NCBI GenBank assembly: GCA_964594045.1
Contig: CAZQKR010000010.1
Span: 52,293-116,292, forward strand
Length of the DNA: 64,000 nucleotides
Direction: 5' to 3'
Source of the DNA: UBA2365 sp964594045
GTDB lineage: Bacteria > Bacteroidota > Bacteroidia > Chitinophagales > Saprospiraceae
Position 1 is the first letter of the stretch. Each line of letters starts with the position of its first letter. Under the pieces are notes generated by a model that was not told the origin of the DNA, did no database searches, and saw only the letters and a program-made list of their open reading frames with translations. The translations under genes were made by a program, and so were the position numbers. Below, piece by piece: positions 63,911 through 64,000 of the stretch.

Positions 63911-64000
63911 ATGAAGAATTCGGCATTGATTGACTTGTACAGCGATTATTTAGTCGATCCTTATGAATTAAATTTTAACGCAATATTTGGAAGAATTTTC
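63911..64000 (+). CDS. 5' part of a gene, N-terminus resembling an IS transposase
   Basis: 30 codons open to the window edge, starting MKNSALIDLYSDYL. That opening is like the start of IS4/IS701-type transposases found in Bacteroidota, but the following residues (VDPYELNFNAIF) do not continue the match I remember. If it is a transposase it would mark the border of a mobile region next to the nuclease-like gene. Confidence 0.4.
   Translation, partial: MKNSALIDLYSDYLVDPYELNFNAIFGRIF

Overview
The window is a chromosomal segment of a Bacteroidota (Bacteroidetes) bacterium. This rests on the conserved block xerC-hpf-tRNAs-tuf-tRNA(Trp)-secE-nusG-rplK-rplA-rplJ-rplL-rpoB-rpoC, two SusC/SusD (RagA/RagB) operons, a gliding-motility-type C-terminal sorting domain (type IX secretion), and Bacteroidota-style promoters (TTG or TTTG, about 20 nt, then TAnnTTTG) 10-25 nt ahead of several start codons. 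A Saprospiria/Chitinophagia-like lineage is a guess; no rRNA gene is present to test it.

Layout. 1-7.4 kb: housekeeping genes (queD, trpS, ridA, rpmF, DUF177, meaB, an M23 peptidase, bcp, an AlkD-type DNA glycosylase). 7.6-22.5 kb: the transcription/translation block, all on the minus strand, with five tRNAs around tuf and secE and a strong terminator-like hairpin between rplL and rpoB. 22.8-34.3 kb: two tandem minus-strand operons, each susC-susD-lipoprotein, sharing an identical 34-bp block around the susC start. 35.2-43.8 kb: a GNAT-like protein, an outer-membrane-like protein, a subtilase with an acidic tail, a small lipoprotein, a 161-bp MITE-like element with a 10-bp target duplication, a prolyl oligopeptidase and a Fic protein. 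44-49.5 kb: mnmE, clpX, clpP, tig and tRNA-Leu; clpX to tRNA-Leu is flanked by two inverted copies of an intergenic repeat that carry different short tandem arrays. 50-55.6 kb: rel (RelA/SpoT) with a fur-family gene, a TIGR02757 gene and a tryptophanase. 56.3-59.3 kb: a large type IX-secreted protein.

59.4 kb to the end is different: very AT-rich, with one 1222-codon gene (59780-63448). Its first ~150 residues have the motifs of an Mrr-like PD-(D/E)xK endonuclease (E21, D51, Q62-x-K64), followed by about 1050 residues of mostly helical sequence with no Walker A motif. A gene whose first residues resemble a transposase start begins at 63911 and runs off the window. This is the best candidate here for an undescribed (probably defence-type) system; that role is inference.

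Most other genes are core functions. Product names rest on motifs read from the translations; no searches were run.
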